Origin: a virus
IMG/VR virus record: IMGVR_UViG_3300017917_003607
Location: 1-64,000 of that record
Strand: one strand, 5' to 3'
DNA length: 64,000 bases
Each line of letters opens with the position of its first letter. Within the stretch, counting starts at the first letter, position 1. Of this stretch, positions 39,001-47,036 are shown in pieces. Made by a program: the position numbers and the translations under genes. The notes under the pieces are model-generated. The model had not been told where the DNA came from, searched no databases, and was given only the letters and a program-made list of their open reading frames with translations.

Positions 39001-39398
39001 TGTGTGTCGACATAATTTGTTAGTTGTGGATTTTGTCCTTGATTAAATTTAATTTGATTTATTGTTCCACCTTGTGCGTTTCTAGCACCTGTAACTTCAT
39101 CAGTATAACTTGTATCAAAATAATTTTTATCTTTTGGTCTTAAAAAATTTAGTCGATTATCTATTGATGCAATACTAACCGTGTTTGAAACTCCTGTTTC
39201 TAAATCCTGACCTATTGCTAAACGTGTTCTTGGAACCACATCCGCTTCTAAATTGGCATACATAATTAGATTTTCCTGTTTGATAGTTCTAGGTTTTTTT
39301 ACACCTCGAGAATCTACCACAGCGTTTGGGTCAATCAAAACTATGTTAAAATCGTCCTCATAATAAATGTTTTCAATACCTGTTAAGTTATCTGCCAT
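33090..39398 (-). CDS. Very large baseplate hub-like protein with possible peptidoglycan hydrolase end
   Basis: 2102 residues from ATG at 39398 (MADNLTGIENIYYEDD), the start that overlaps the upstream gene by only 11 nt; a start 51 nt earlier is possible. Residues ~130-250 contain NVQVQFNGVPTVTMTLIDVQ, PMFRLTLKGFYG and YIVNLKFISRTSAML, resembling gp27-like hub folds. Near the C-terminal third, MFNGTYVIRNVKHNIS followed by FNTEFEGQRI is the closing phrase of phage hub/gpD-type proteins. The last ~150 residues (RRFLFSMIYLQGYET, NNNLYGVI, then FGSFNTIREHINMVASYF) resemble a GH73 glucosaminidase end, though the catalytic Glu cannot be assigned safely. T4 gp5 likewise joins hub and lysozyme. The central ~1500 residues are unrecognised. 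Confidence 0.65.
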   Translation of the reverse strand: MADNLTGIENIYYEDDFNIVLIDPNAVVDSRGVKKPRTIKQENLIMYANLEADVVPRTRLAIGQDLETGVSNTVSIASIDNRLNFLRPKDKNYFDTSYTDEVTGARNAQGGTINQIKFNQGQNPQLTNYVDTQILGIRDINVQVQFNGVPTVTMTLIDVQGRSLFQTGGNSPYSVFLYYPYPMFRLTLKGFYGKSITYELMLLNFQASFEASSGNYIVNLKFISRTSAMLDDIRLGYLYALPHMYSTYTTSNPQIPNTTSTATATVQSTGAGTTQDLTVTPTSKGYSKLKQVFEKYKNFYGNGKGLIDKDVPVLTINEMSERLKRYTEFLNREFEKLDFSNVVALDRYNDSINTFSNELVEWGQEYLDYQVPLILSDKLNKQKIYPLKTNTINTSQVDENKTPKERAETKLNEILSRNLKIFRSVPGSVAKQITINDSDFTVDKFKLKFTESDINLPATYTDNTGFEVTNPNTDENYKRWSTEKINEIKNIGALIKESSAKTVPVAQKNELYYTLDFQIANTKNIKAQIEQKRKEEVDRLNNVLKSKIRTNGNVQDLSFRPTVRNVIGVLMASVDAFYQLMSDVHDKAWTKKEDINRLKSVITDAPSQEGKNSVQNTTINNPNYFVYPWPQFVQKKEIQGKTQYEVTYPGAESVKDFTKAIDGNIWPEVEFVEEYLKGVINKDKTFNSDVLPNQTISLKYTPEHAIELPLKDNVYKQQPTEEYVYEMYERLYMNVFYSGLFMFGNTRNKLESTVYDIEISNIRQSSPQGSLRDVLINEVSKSPSLYDWLNKTKGNGDGGNLWTTFVSQNFVKDYIKKLVENNFQILSPKEFVASSPNPVRLESLSNIGNFLKEDVTKQVSLFDTYPFRIDSFGQKMVQKPNESDRYKTLDTYDFDDKKLVITNFTTKNLRPYTRSTQTTQGFTDTNNLSHQTIVNFYSSRQINNFFTEGLVTYASDQNIGTFQSTSILNTPYFVNAVIDATSANTITNESYTKIGYLLLNSLPLSTLYEKLLETKDNTFKDFTYAGLNKFSGVHKLPYAWILKMGSVWYRYKKYVNTNVDILDSIWKDFDYRKAYDPKNSKTDRVYKIPYGTTDTKPRNYQLSNGNNIQNGFYPLVINSFYKLLTKRNLFSSYSGGGNFDLETEVFTNLKIQANTSPSVKFGGPMNSYYSYLDIGITYQKYFDPSKVDYKLMFPSAGYLPFEQSFFEIRNENNTFNNITYQELISSTPMFNGSVRALWNSPNFGWFDNTQLRKPTPYEYMKYVEPSKSQQSDFDIGQNYSSIEDLFGVFTKEQLDTFEYEFLEFCKEEGESKIFKPEEQDSKYKNIINLLKEMFIIKTADVDAKKIGDAQIATLTEVISKFIDIDVYLKIGNPKKFDRIQFGVISNNPKFSPQVPQNFYGGNYLDPGKPKLPSTTLTLQASKNSYKSEWAALYEYVGFSTIDGISYGQTSTIYDFFIDNNIPFTVDNIKNLSPLIKIYATQKKLDNGYNKEKFQKAISEQILIPLENKRQQIENVLRPKLGSIQNIPTVETESNNSKLNGDVVKLEQYELFKSINDKWVSGVNFNNKLLFDQFLFFDRANRDIGDDLVINVDTIRKFCNWDNASTSIMSLIREVLVNNRMNFFVMPAYINFYGASSNKPQVIVNNANDVFGTFNYVDETSFSPKFLCQFIDRPSQTLSLDNDPNYPFKDDSFDLGNPTNNPIRQTQQPANQNTNNKAVGFVVDFATMDQSVFKSVDINQEQGVTSSEQIQTIIDMGNQSAGKKTMQQTTALFDFYKNRSYNCTVKTLGNMMIQPTMYFVLRHMPMFNGTYVIRNVKHNISSGSFNTEFEGQRISANINTTISDDLASVNEDFSKKLEDKVKQFVDNNTLVTFDQNINQYLSGDDAKKFILQGTIPYLGFMARTEFSPNQDCIDNVNAGYGSLSADTEDRQGSIKPKALVEEIKNAVVGTTDRDILTRRFLFSMIYLQGYETNIQQSLNYKNNNLYGVILDVDNFVSMRGTINAFKCLKTVNGTTRPFGSFNTIREHINMVASYFKNKTIDFDKINKNETGDVIEAFLKVFYENWYTSGPPVSTSNPLDKDKNYSGWRTTLDWAIEQAIILGL

Positions 39399-39705
39399 AA
39401 TAATTGAATCTAGAAAGTACTGCATTATTATAGTCCTGTAATGATGCAATTAAAGGGAATGGTATTATAATTATTGAATTGTCAGGAATACCCCATTCTA
39501 AACCACCATATTCTGGATTAGCTTGTTGTATCAACCAACCGAAAAATGGAGAACCATAATATTCTTGACTTATCTTATCCAACCTACTCATACCCGCTTT
39601 GTATATGTACTTTATGTCTGTGGTTTTTCTTGGTAATACAAGTCCAGGAACAACGGTTTGTTCACCGTTTAATAAAAATTGATTATATCTATTGTAGTAT
39701 TCCAT
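39388..39705 (-). CDS. Baseplate wedge protein, gp53-like with LysM fold
   Basis: 105 residues. The core YKAGMSRLDKISQEYYGSPF then FGWLIQQANPEYGG and IPDNSIIIIPFP is a LysM-like unit (LD-IS--YYG-P-----I---N----, then a P-G/N-x-I-xIP strand), as in T4 gp53 and small LysM tail proteins. Gp53 clamps wedge to wedge in the baseplate. It sits between the hub-like protein and the 1568-residue structural protein, sharing its ATG base with the stop of the latter. Confidence 0.75.
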   Translation of the reverse strand: MEYYNRYNQFLLNGEQTVVPGLVLPRKTTDIKYIYKAGMSRLDKISQEYYGSPFFGWLIQQANPEYGGLEWGIPDNSIIIIPFPLIASLQDYNNAVLSRFNYYGR

Positions 39706-42700
39706 TAGAATGTTACTTTACCGTTGAATGTGTTAGTGCTTGGGTCCGAATTTTGACTAGTGTACAAATCTTTGAGTCTTTGTATTTCTTGGTCAGTTGG
39801 TCCTGACTTAAGAGTAATGTTAACTTCTCTTTTGTCTTTTTCCATAGTGGCAATATTTTCTGGTTTAAAATTCTTAACCGCGTTTTGGCTCTTTGAGTCG
39901 GAGAACACTTTTTTCATTACTTTGTATTCGTTTAGCGTTTCTTTTTTTATTTTTTCTATTTCCCCTTTAACAAATTTTTCCCACGAAGATTTATTTTTTT
40001 GGTCAATTTTAACTATTAATGATTCTACAAAAGCGTCTGAATCATTTGCAATGTCTTTTCCAAAAACCAAATAAAACCTTTTGTCCGCAGGACTTGATTG
40101 AAACCCTGAACCTGGTAGTTGGTAACTTTGGTCGTCATTATAGTTATCGGAAATAATTGCGGTATTTTTTGTCTCACCATAAACAGGATTATTTAAAGAA
40201 GCGTAGAACGCATTTATTTTGTCTCCAAAACTCAACAAATCAACCCTCAAACCATCAACAGTACTTCCTGATGTATCATATATTTGTGCAACACCTTTGG
40301 TATCAACATAACCATCAGTATTCTGTAAGACATAATTTAGTTTGTCTATTTTTTTGGTCATGTTAAGTTGTAATGTACTTAAATCATTAGTAATTTGATT
40401 TAGTTTATTAGGGAAGTTAACCTTTTTTTCTCTTGTTAAGGTGGTCAAATTATTTTTAAATATGGTAAAATCTTGTTCTCTGAAAGTGTTAGTTGATAAA
40501 TTAAGTTGAGCGGCAGTTAAAATAGTCAGACTGTTTTCATCAATATTTTTTTGTAAACCGTCAAACAGTTGTGTTATTCTACCCTCATAAATTGATTTAC
40601 CAAATATTTGTACATCCTTTGCCGAACCACCAACTTCCCATTTGTTGATTTTCCCATCTATGTATTCTCTAGCTCCATTACTTGATTTTGTATATAACAT
40701 CAATATTCCATCGTTATACTCATCATGTACCTCTTTGAGTTTATTTTGTACACCCTCAACATACGATTCAAACGAACTTACAAATTCATTAAAGATAGGT
40801 TTGTAACTTAATAATGCTGTTGTTCCTGAATTTTCAAAAGCACCCTGTACTGACCCTATAGTTGTACCCGCATCATTTTGTAATGTTGAATTTGTGTTTA
40901 CGGTGTTTTCACCAGTATTTTCTGTCTGTTCAATAAATTCTTTATTGTATGCTGATAAAGTTGATGAATCAGTAGCTCTTTCATCGTACATTTCAGTATT
41001 GGCATAAAAATTAAATGAAAGTGCATTTTGTAATTCGTCAATTGGTCCACGTAGTCCTTGACCTCCAATAAACTTGAAGTTTATTGTAACACCGACAATC
41101 ATCGGTTGGACACCAATACCTTCAGGGTTTAAATCAAATTTACTGTCGTCGTAACTAAAACTAACCCCATCCAAAACTACTTTAGAGTGGAAGAAATCAC
41201 CTACTCTCAATATACAAACAGGGGGTGCTCCAAATGACGTGTTTCTTGCATCTTTGTCCACTAATGTGTTATCGGACTTTTTCGTAGGTATTGTATCACC
41301 AGGTCTTACACATTGATTTAAAAATGTTAATCTTTCATTCAACCCTTCAGGGGTCATAGAGTGAAAAGCTGGGTGAAAATATTTTAATTTTTCCCTCAAA
41401 GAATCGTATACAAATGGGTTTGTTTCTTTTACAAATTGGAAATAATCCGCTTCGGATAATAATTTTCTTATTACTTTTTTACTTATTTGTTCTTGAGTTA
41501 ATCCTTGTTGAGTAGTACTTGTTGGTGATACTAATCCTCTACCCGCGGCTAATATCCTATCAAATCTTGTTGGTTGACTTGTTGTTACACCTCCATTTGG
41601 ATTGTTAAGGTTGGGAATTGGGGTTTCAATAATGTCAGTAATTACGGCTCTTCTACACGCGACAGGACCAGTTCCATATGGTGAATTGTTTACTGTGTTA
41701 CAATCATATGCTGGCGATGTTAATGTTTCTAATGTTGAACCAACTAATTCATCAACAAAAGTAACCTTTGGGTTATTTTTTATTAAGTCTTTTATTGTTG
41801 ATTTTAAACATAGACTTCTGTTTTCTTGTACCTCTTGTCCTTCGTTATAACTTGAACCCCCTTTAATTTTTATTTGAATCTTCACATTGTTATTGGATTC
41901 TAATAAATTGGTAATACTTTGTGTAAAAGCGGTCAACACGTTTGTTGATTCGGCGATTTCGTTTTTTTGTGTGTCATTTATTAAATTATTATAACTATTT
42001 GAATTAATATAACTTTTGGTTAAGGACACATAGTCTGATTGTGCGGTTGGTAGGTTTTCATCAAAATAAAAAACAGAGTTTTTAAATTTAGTTAATTGGG
42101 GAGTATAAACTTGTTCTCCAACCGAGTTGTTGGAAGTCATTGAGCCACCAGCTCCGTCACCACCAGGTGTAAGTGTTGAGTTAACCGCGTCTTTTATTTT
42201 TTCTCTATTTCCCGAATTGTTAATTAAGTTTTGTAACTCAGCTAGTTCTGTTTGAGAAAAATTTGTATATCTTTTTGATAGTTCGTAAATGTCAAATTTA
42301 GTTAGTCCCGCAAAAAATGAATCCAATACTTGGTCTGCAACCTGATTTGATGCTGGGTTTGTTAAAACTTTATTTACCAAAACGTTCATAATTGATGGGT
42401 GGTCAACAACAATTTTAAAACTTATTTGTCCTGTTCTTTCAGTACTCTGATAAGTGTATATAGGTTCAGGTCTACCTAAGAAAGTATTTTTTTCCCACCC
42501 TGTTGAACTACTATCTGAAAAATTTAAATCATATGGTGGGAACCACATTATTCTACCACCGTTAGGTCCTTTTTCTGATTCAGGTAAATCGTTATATGTT
42601 ACACCAGCTCTTCTTGAGCTTCTCCATGCTAAATTCTCCAAAGACAACATGTATTTTTTCACTGAAGCCCCACCCAAGGTAGTTGACTCAGGACCCGATG

Positions 42701-44411
42701 TTGGGTATATGTTTAAATTATATGTACTGTTAAGAACTGAAAATGGATTTTTTCTTATGTTCCCATCCACTTTTTGTAATTTATTCATGTCCAAATATGG
42801 AATATCTTTTGCAAAAACTCTACCATATTCTTCTCCTTTAAAAGTACCGTTGTTATCTATGTATCTAACAACACGAGAACCTTTAGTTATTTCTTTATAT
42901 CCGTCATTGAACACTTTGGATACTTGGTCAATTGCATTTCCAACATGTTGTAATCTTTTTCCTCCATTTGGGGGTTGGGATTGAATTATTCTTTGTGTGT
43001 CGTCTAAAATTGAACCTCTTTTAAGTGGGTAATTTACTGATTGACTACGGCTATACTGTGCGTTTATTTGTGGGAACGCATCGTCTTGACCAAATGTTTC
43101 ACCACCAGGTCCAGTCTTTTTACCTGCATTTCCTTTATATTTTGGTGATACCCATGTAAATCCACCCTGTACTCCACCACCTTCTATTGTTGGTATAGAG
43201 TTCAAACCAAATTCAAAATTTACGTCGTTTTCGTAAAGTTTACCTAAAACACTTGGACCATAAACATTTGTTTCTACTTCTACACCAAATTCATTTACAG
43301 GTATCTGACCTGAAGGTGAAACAATATCTAAAGGTTCTGAGGTACGGCTACCAATGTAATAGTTACCAGGGGGTGCTGTTAAATTAAGATTTCCTAAAAA
43401 ATTTCCTTTATAATCAGGTGCATATCTGTTTGCTCTTAAATTAGAAAATAGAGCTTTTCTCTGTCCTCCACTTGTAAAAGACAAGAAAACATCTGATGAG
43501 CTTTTTCTTTCAGGTAGTACTTTCGGAAACCCAAATAATCCCGCAACGGTGTTAATTACTTGATTTGTAACACTTTTATTTTGTACAGTTGAGAAGTAAT
43601 CTCCAGGTATAATTGAATATGGTGAGTATAATCCCGCAATTCTTGATATAAAATCTATACCTCTACCTATTAATGTTGACGGAACGGTAATCTTGTAGTC
43701 GGGTTCAATAAGTGAATCTCTACCTGTTGCAAGGTTTAGTATTCTATATGGGTCGCCATTTGTTTGTAAAACATTTGCCCTACCCAATGTTTGTTGGTAG
43801 GTCTCAAAAGCAATTGACTCTTGAAATAGTTTCTTAAGGCTTTTAGCACTTAGTTGTGCCAATGTAGAATCTTGAGATAATCTACCGTCACTACCTACAG
43901 GGTTAGGTGAAATTAAAACGTTAAATGGTGAATAAGATGATGGAATAAAATTAAAATATTCGTCCCTTATACTTGGCTGTCTTATGTTAACCTCTAAATT
44001 TGAAGAGCCATCTTCCCAACCATCTTGTGGACCATATTGGTTTGTTACTATTAATTCTTTTTGTTTTAAAGCACTTTCTACAAATTTTTTTGTTTGACCA
44101 TTAAACCACTGAAATTCTCCTTGGTTGGCGCTTTTTACCAAAAGTGGTAGAGTTATAAAATTTCTATATCCTCCTGTTGGTCCATACTGATTTACACCAT
44201 AAAGTCTTGTTTTTTCAGGTTTACCTGTATCAGCCAAATCTGGTTGATTTATTAATGGTACTTCACTAAAAATAAATTCCTTTGTACCTACTTGTGACTT
44301 AGGTATCAATTGAGTACTAGAATTTCTTACAAAGTAGGGCTCTAAATTCCTTACTAATAAATCTTTTCTAAGTTTTTCGGTTGCAGAAAAAGAAAGGTTA
44401 CTTATTGCCAT
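39705..44411 (-). CDS. Large tail/baseplate structural protein with possible OmpA-like domain
   Basis: 1568 residues, MAISNLSFSATEKLRKDLLV. Residues ~1-580 are Gly/Pro/Asn-rich with a repeated NQYGP phrase (~74 and ~124). Residues 650-690 (GQISFKIVVDHPSIMNVLVN) and ~1110-1210 (GVQPMIVGVTINFKFIGGQG) look like tail structural domains. Residues ~778-900 have an OmpA-like pattern: VFYFDENLPTAQSDYVSL, then VKIQIKIKGGSSYNEG, then ENRSLCLKSTIKDLI and NPKVTF, the arrangement used to bind peptidoglycan. The C-terminal ~300 residues are largely helical. Its place between the tape measure and gp53 indicates a tail-tube tip or baseplate role. TATTTAT at 44426-44432. Confidence 0.55.
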   Translation of the reverse strand: MAISNLSFSATEKLRKDLLVRNLEPYFVRNSSTQLIPKSQVGTKEFIFSEVPLINQPDLADTGKPEKTRLYGVNQYGPTGGYRNFITLPLLVKSANQGEFQWFNGQTKKFVESALKQKELIVTNQYGPQDGWEDGSSNLEVNIRQPSIRDEYFNFIPSSYSPFNVLISPNPVGSDGRLSQDSTLAQLSAKSLKKLFQESIAFETYQQTLGRANVLQTNGDPYRILNLATGRDSLIEPDYKITVPSTLIGRGIDFISRIAGLYSPYSIIPGDYFSTVQNKSVTNQVINTVAGLFGFPKVLPERKSSSDVFLSFTSGGQRKALFSNLRANRYAPDYKGNFLGNLNLTAPPGNYYIGSRTSEPLDIVSPSGQIPVNEFGVEVETNVYGPSVLGKLYENDVNFEFGLNSIPTIEGGGVQGGFTWVSPKYKGNAGKKTGPGGETFGQDDAFPQINAQYSRSQSVNYPLKRGSILDDTQRIIQSQPPNGGKRLQHVGNAIDQVSKVFNDGYKEITKGSRVVRYIDNNGTFKGEEYGRVFAKDIPYLDMNKLQKVDGNIRKNPFSVLNSTYNLNIYPTSGPESTTLGGASVKKYMLSLENLAWRSSRRAGVTYNDLPESEKGPNGGRIMWFPPYDLNFSDSSSTGWEKNTFLGRPEPIYTYQSTERTGQISFKIVVDHPSIMNVLVNKVLTNPASNQVADQVLDSFFAGLTKFDIYELSKRYTNFSQTELAELQNLINNSGNREKIKDAVNSTLTPGGDGAGGSMTSNNSVGEQVYTPQLTKFKNSVFYFDENLPTAQSDYVSLTKSYINSNSYNNLINDTQKNEIAESTNVLTAFTQSITNLLESNNNVKIQIKIKGGSSYNEGQEVQENRSLCLKSTIKDLIKNNPKVTFVDELVGSTLETLTSPAYDCNTVNNSPYGTGPVACRRAVITDIIETPIPNLNNPNGGVTTSQPTRFDRILAAGRGLVSPTSTTQQGLTQEQISKKVIRKLLSEADYFQFVKETNPFVYDSLREKLKYFHPAFHSMTPEGLNERLTFLNQCVRPGDTIPTKKSDNTLVDKDARNTSFGAPPVCILRVGDFFHSKVVLDGVSFSYDDSKFDLNPEGIGVQPMIVGVTINFKFIGGQGLRGPIDELQNALSFNFYANTEMYDERATDSSTLSAYNKEFIEQTENTGENTVNTNSTLQNDAGTTIGSVQGAFENSGTTALLSYKPIFNEFVSSFESYVEGVQNKLKEVHDEYNDGILMLYTKSSNGAREYIDGKINKWEVGGSAKDVQIFGKSIYEGRITQLFDGLQKNIDENSLTILTAAQLNLSTNTFREQDFTIFKNNLTTLTREKKVNFPNKLNQITNDLSTLQLNMTKKIDKLNYVLQNTDGYVDTKGVAQIYDTSGSTVDGLRVDLLSFGDKINAFYASLNNPVYGETKNTAIISDNYNDDQSYQLPGSGFQSSPADKRFYLVFGKDIANDSDAFVESLIVKIDQKNKSSWEKFVKGEIEKIKKETLNEYKVMKKVFSDSKSQNAVKNFKPENIATMEKDKREVNITLKSGPTDQEIQRLKDLYTSQNSDPSTNTFNGKVTF

Positions 44412-44449
44412 ATTCTACTTTATGTATAAATAGAATGAATGTGTTTTTT

Positions 44450-46042
44450 TTATCTTGTTGCGGTACCAGAAGAATAACCTCTTGCATTTAGTTGGTTAGA
44501 TACTTCAGTAACTATTGTTGTTTTAATTACATCAGCCAATTTTAAATCAATTCCTGTAACGTTTACATCTAATGAGCCTTTAACTATGTTGCTAGCGTCA
44601 CCTGTTTTACCTGCTAAAATTCTATCTACCGCAACACTAAACCCTTCTGTTATTGCGGTTGTATAGGTATCCATTTTACCTTCTGCGGAACCAAGTAATC
44701 CAGTAGTTCTGTTAGAAACAGCACCTACTAATTTTGTAAACTGTTCTGTAACTGAACCCGCAATTGTTTTTAAACTATCAAATGATTTTGATAAATCATC
44801 TTGTTTTAAAATTGATATTGTATATGCATTATTAAGTTTATTAGTTGCAAGTTGTAGTTGTTCGTTTGCAGACAAATTGTTTTGTATTGCATCGACATTC
44901 TTAGTTACTGAATTTTGAAGTCTTTCATCTTCTTTTGGTCTTAGTGTTTCTAACAATTTAGTAAAATTTGTTTCCTGTGTGACTTTTTGACCCTTTATTT
45001 CAACAACACCACCCTTAGTTATCTGAGCGTAATTGGCAATAAGTTCTTTATCCTCATCTTTTAGATTTTTAAATCCTGTTGGACTAAAATTTAATTCTTG
45101 TATTATTTTTTCTTGTTTTGCCAGTTTAAGAGCAGTTTCCTCAATTTTATCAACGTCTAAATTAAGATTCTTAAGTTGTTTTAATCTCAACCTTTCATTC
45201 GCACTTATTTGAAATTGTCCCGTTTCTTTATTAAATGTTGCAATACCTCTTGTTGCGTTTATAATTTGGTCTTGTAGACCTTTTAAGTCATTCTGAGCCA
45301 TATACAAGAGTTGAGCGCCATCACCTAATTGAGAAAATGAACCTCCTAAGGTTTGGAGTTGCGCAGCGTATTCGTAGGCTTTTTCGGGACTATCCATAAT
45401 TGAGTCGGCAAACCCTTGTGCAACACTTAAAGTGTCTCCTAAAATTTTTGATTTTGCAACCATAGACGCCAAATCATCAACACCTTTTGGGAATCCATAT
45501 TTGTTTAATTTGTCCATTTGAGACGCCACATCCTGAACAAATTTACCAGCGTTTAAACCATAGTCCTGAGCTGTTCTAACTAATTCTATAGTTTGTCCCA
45601 TTGCTTGGTCCATTCCTCCACCAACTTTATCAAAAAATTTAACAAATGTACTTATTGTTTCCTCTCCAACACCAAATTGTTTTACCGCTTGTACATTACT
45701 TAGAAAGTCAGATGAAAAATATGTTGTTCTTTCTAACGCCGAATTCATTTTTTCTAAAACAACAATTGCGTCTCCTAAATTACCACCCAAATAAACAGTA
45801 TTAATTGCTGCCTGTGCAATTTCTTTTTGAATACTTTTGGTATAATTTACACTTAAACCTAAAGTTCTATTTGTAACAATAAGTTTTTCTTCGAAAGCCG
45901 CTGCATTTTCAATACCCTTTTTCATTACTTTAGGTATTACACCATCAAGTTCACCTAAATCTTTAATTGCGGTTTTTATATTATCTAATTTTGATGTTGA
46001 AGTTGTTTCTGCTTGTTGTATACCTGTATCATTACTTGCCAT
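44450..46042 (-). CDS. Tape measure-like protein
   Basis: 530 residues, mainly helical. It contains AAAFEEKLIVTNRTLGLSVN, FGVGEETISTFVKFFDKVG and ANERLRLKQLKNLNLDVDKI, the kind of long amphipathic helices found in tape measure proteins (T4 gp29 is 590 residues). The context is strong: the gp26/gp51-like chaperone pair and the tube gene lie directly upstream, the standard tail order. If it is the ruler, a tail of roughly 80 nm would follow at about 0.15 nm per residue (inference). No clear membrane segment. TATTTAT at 46048-46054, about 6 nt before the ATG. Confidence 0.6.
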   Translation of the reverse strand: MASNDTGIQQAETTSTSKLDNIKTAIKDLGELDGVIPKVMKKGIENAAAFEEKLIVTNRTLGLSVNYTKSIQKEIAQAAINTVYLGGNLGDAIVVLEKMNSALERTTYFSSDFLSNVQAVKQFGVGEETISTFVKFFDKVGGGMDQAMGQTIELVRTAQDYGLNAGKFVQDVASQMDKLNKYGFPKGVDDLASMVAKSKILGDTLSVAQGFADSIMDSPEKAYEYAAQLQTLGGSFSQLGDGAQLLYMAQNDLKGLQDQIINATRGIATFNKETGQFQISANERLRLKQLKNLNLDVDKIEETALKLAKQEKIIQELNFSPTGFKNLKDEDKELIANYAQITKGGVVEIKGQKVTQETNFTKLLETLRPKEDERLQNSVTKNVDAIQNNLSANEQLQLATNKLNNAYTISILKQDDLSKSFDSLKTIAGSVTEQFTKLVGAVSNRTTGLLGSAEGKMDTYTTAITEGFSVAVDRILAGKTGDASNIVKGSLDVNVTGIDLKLADVIKTTIVTEVSNQLNARGYSSGTATR

Positions 46043-46070
46043 AATTTATAAATATAAATCAAAGTTTTTT

Positions 46071-46223
46071 TTACTCTTCTTTGTTCCTATCATACTCCTC
46101 AATCATTTTACCCAAAAAATATTTTCTTTGATACGTAGGCATTGAATATAAATCCGAATATGTGAAGTTCGAATTTTTAACTAAAATATAAATTTCATCT
46201 AAAATTATTTTTCTATAGTCCAA
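46071..46223 (-). CDS. gp51-like tail assembly ORF, in +1 frame to the gp26-like gene
   Basis: A 50-residue reading frame from TTG at 46223 to TAA at 46071; it stays open a few codons further upstream. It reads LDYRKIILDEIYILVKNS, then FTYSDLYSMPTYQRKYFLGK, then MIEEYDRNKEE. This resembles the short C-terminal parts of tail assembly chaperones (helix, then MP-Y-R--F, then charged helix), including gp51-like proteins of marine T4-like phages. There is no good ATG before codon 28 and no ribosome site. It overlaps the end of the gp26-like gene by 11 nt in the +1 (or -2) frame. Likely expressed by programmed frameshift onto the gp26-like protein, or from the TTG; the shorter ATG start at 46142 leaves only 23 residues. 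Confidence 0.65.
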   Translation of the reverse strand: MDYRKIILDEIYILVKNSNFTYSDLYSMPTYQRKYFLGKMIEEYDRNKEE

Positions 46224-46974
46224 AGAAAGGGCGAAAAAACTCAACCCCAAAGCCGATATTTACATCAACTTCTTCTCCTGACGGGGCTTTAACTTTTTTC
46301 TTTAGGTCTAAACTTGGTTCGGAGTCCAACAAAAATTTTCTAATGTGTTTTGAATCTTTTATTGGCATTTTTTGTACATACTGTGAAATAAACATTTTTT
46401 CAGAGTTACCATTAATTGATACAATTTGAGTTTCTAATTTTTTAGTCACTTTTGGTACCACCATATTTTTCGGATATTTATCCATTTCAGCGTCTATCGC
46501 ATTTTCTTCACCGTATGTTAAAAAACGCAATTTTACATTATCTCCACTAACGGGAAGTAATGTATCGATATGACCATTACTGTCAGGTACTATATTATTA
46601 TTTCTAATATTTAATTCACTCAAATCTAAAGTCAATTCAAACGGTTTCATAGTTCCTGGGTCAACAACACGAATTGTATAATCACTACCAAATGCGGTAT
46701 TCCTTAAAAACAATAAAACCGCCTCTACATCACCCGCTAACATTTCATCAATTTTAAATTCAGGTTCGTATATTTTAGACCTCAACAAAGTACTAATAAT
46801 CTGTGTAGGGTCCATATTGGGTGAGGTTAGAAGATTTTCATCTTGTGCGGTTAAGTAACCAACCTTAACACTTTTCTTTTTATTTTTGTAAAAAATTCCT
46901 TGTGAAGGTAATGGTACCACATCGTGTGGTAAATTAAAATCCATTTGTCCGTATTTGATTTCGTTGTTTTCCAT
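46213..46974 (-). CDS. Tail assembly chaperone, gp26-like (T4_baseplate family)
   Basis: 253 residues, MENNEIKYGQMDFNLPHDVV. Features expected of the gp26 family: N-terminal PLPSQGIFYKNKKKSVKVGYLTA, where this family has LPS-G--Y, then DENLLTSPN and a helix I-STLLRSKI, then EAVLLFLRNTAFGSDYTIRV with V-DPGT--PFELTLDL, and a C-terminal KMPIKDSKHIRKFL helix. In tailed phages such proteins bind the tape measure before tube assembly. It lies between tube and tape measure, and its 3' end overlaps a +1-frame ORF. A terminator hairpin ends only a few bases before its ATG, so its expression must depend on read-through. Confidence 0.7.
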   Translation of the reverse strand: MENNEIKYGQMDFNLPHDVVPLPSQGIFYKNKKKSVKVGYLTAQDENLLTSPNMDPTQIISTLLRSKIYEPEFKIDEMLAGDVEAVLLFLRNTAFGSDYTIRVVDPGTMKPFELTLDLSELNIRNNNIVPDSNGHIDTLLPVSGDNVKLRFLTYGEENAIDAEMDKYPKNMVVPKVTKKLETQIVSINGNSEKMFISQYVQKMPIKDSKHIRKFLLDSEPSLDLKKKVKAPSGEEVDVNIGFGVEFFRPFFGL

Positions 46975-47004
46975 AATAAAAAAAGCCAGAGTGACTCTGG
47001 CTTT
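46975..47004 (-). terminator. Rho-independent terminator of the tube gene, directly before the gp26-like ATG
   Basis: 10-bp perfect stem: AAAGCCAGAG (46982-46991) and CTCTGGCTTT (46995-47004), 3-nt loop, then TTTTTTTATT on the minus strand and immediately ATG at 46974. It follows the tube stop by about 32 nt. Confidence 0.88.
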
Positions 47005-47036
47005 AAATATAAACTGACTTTATTTTTTTGTAAATA

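Noticed and set aside
42454-42984. Plus-strand ORF of 176 codons
   Set aside because: Lies inside the well-supported 1568-residue minus-strand gene, with no TATTTAT box or ribosome site of its own.
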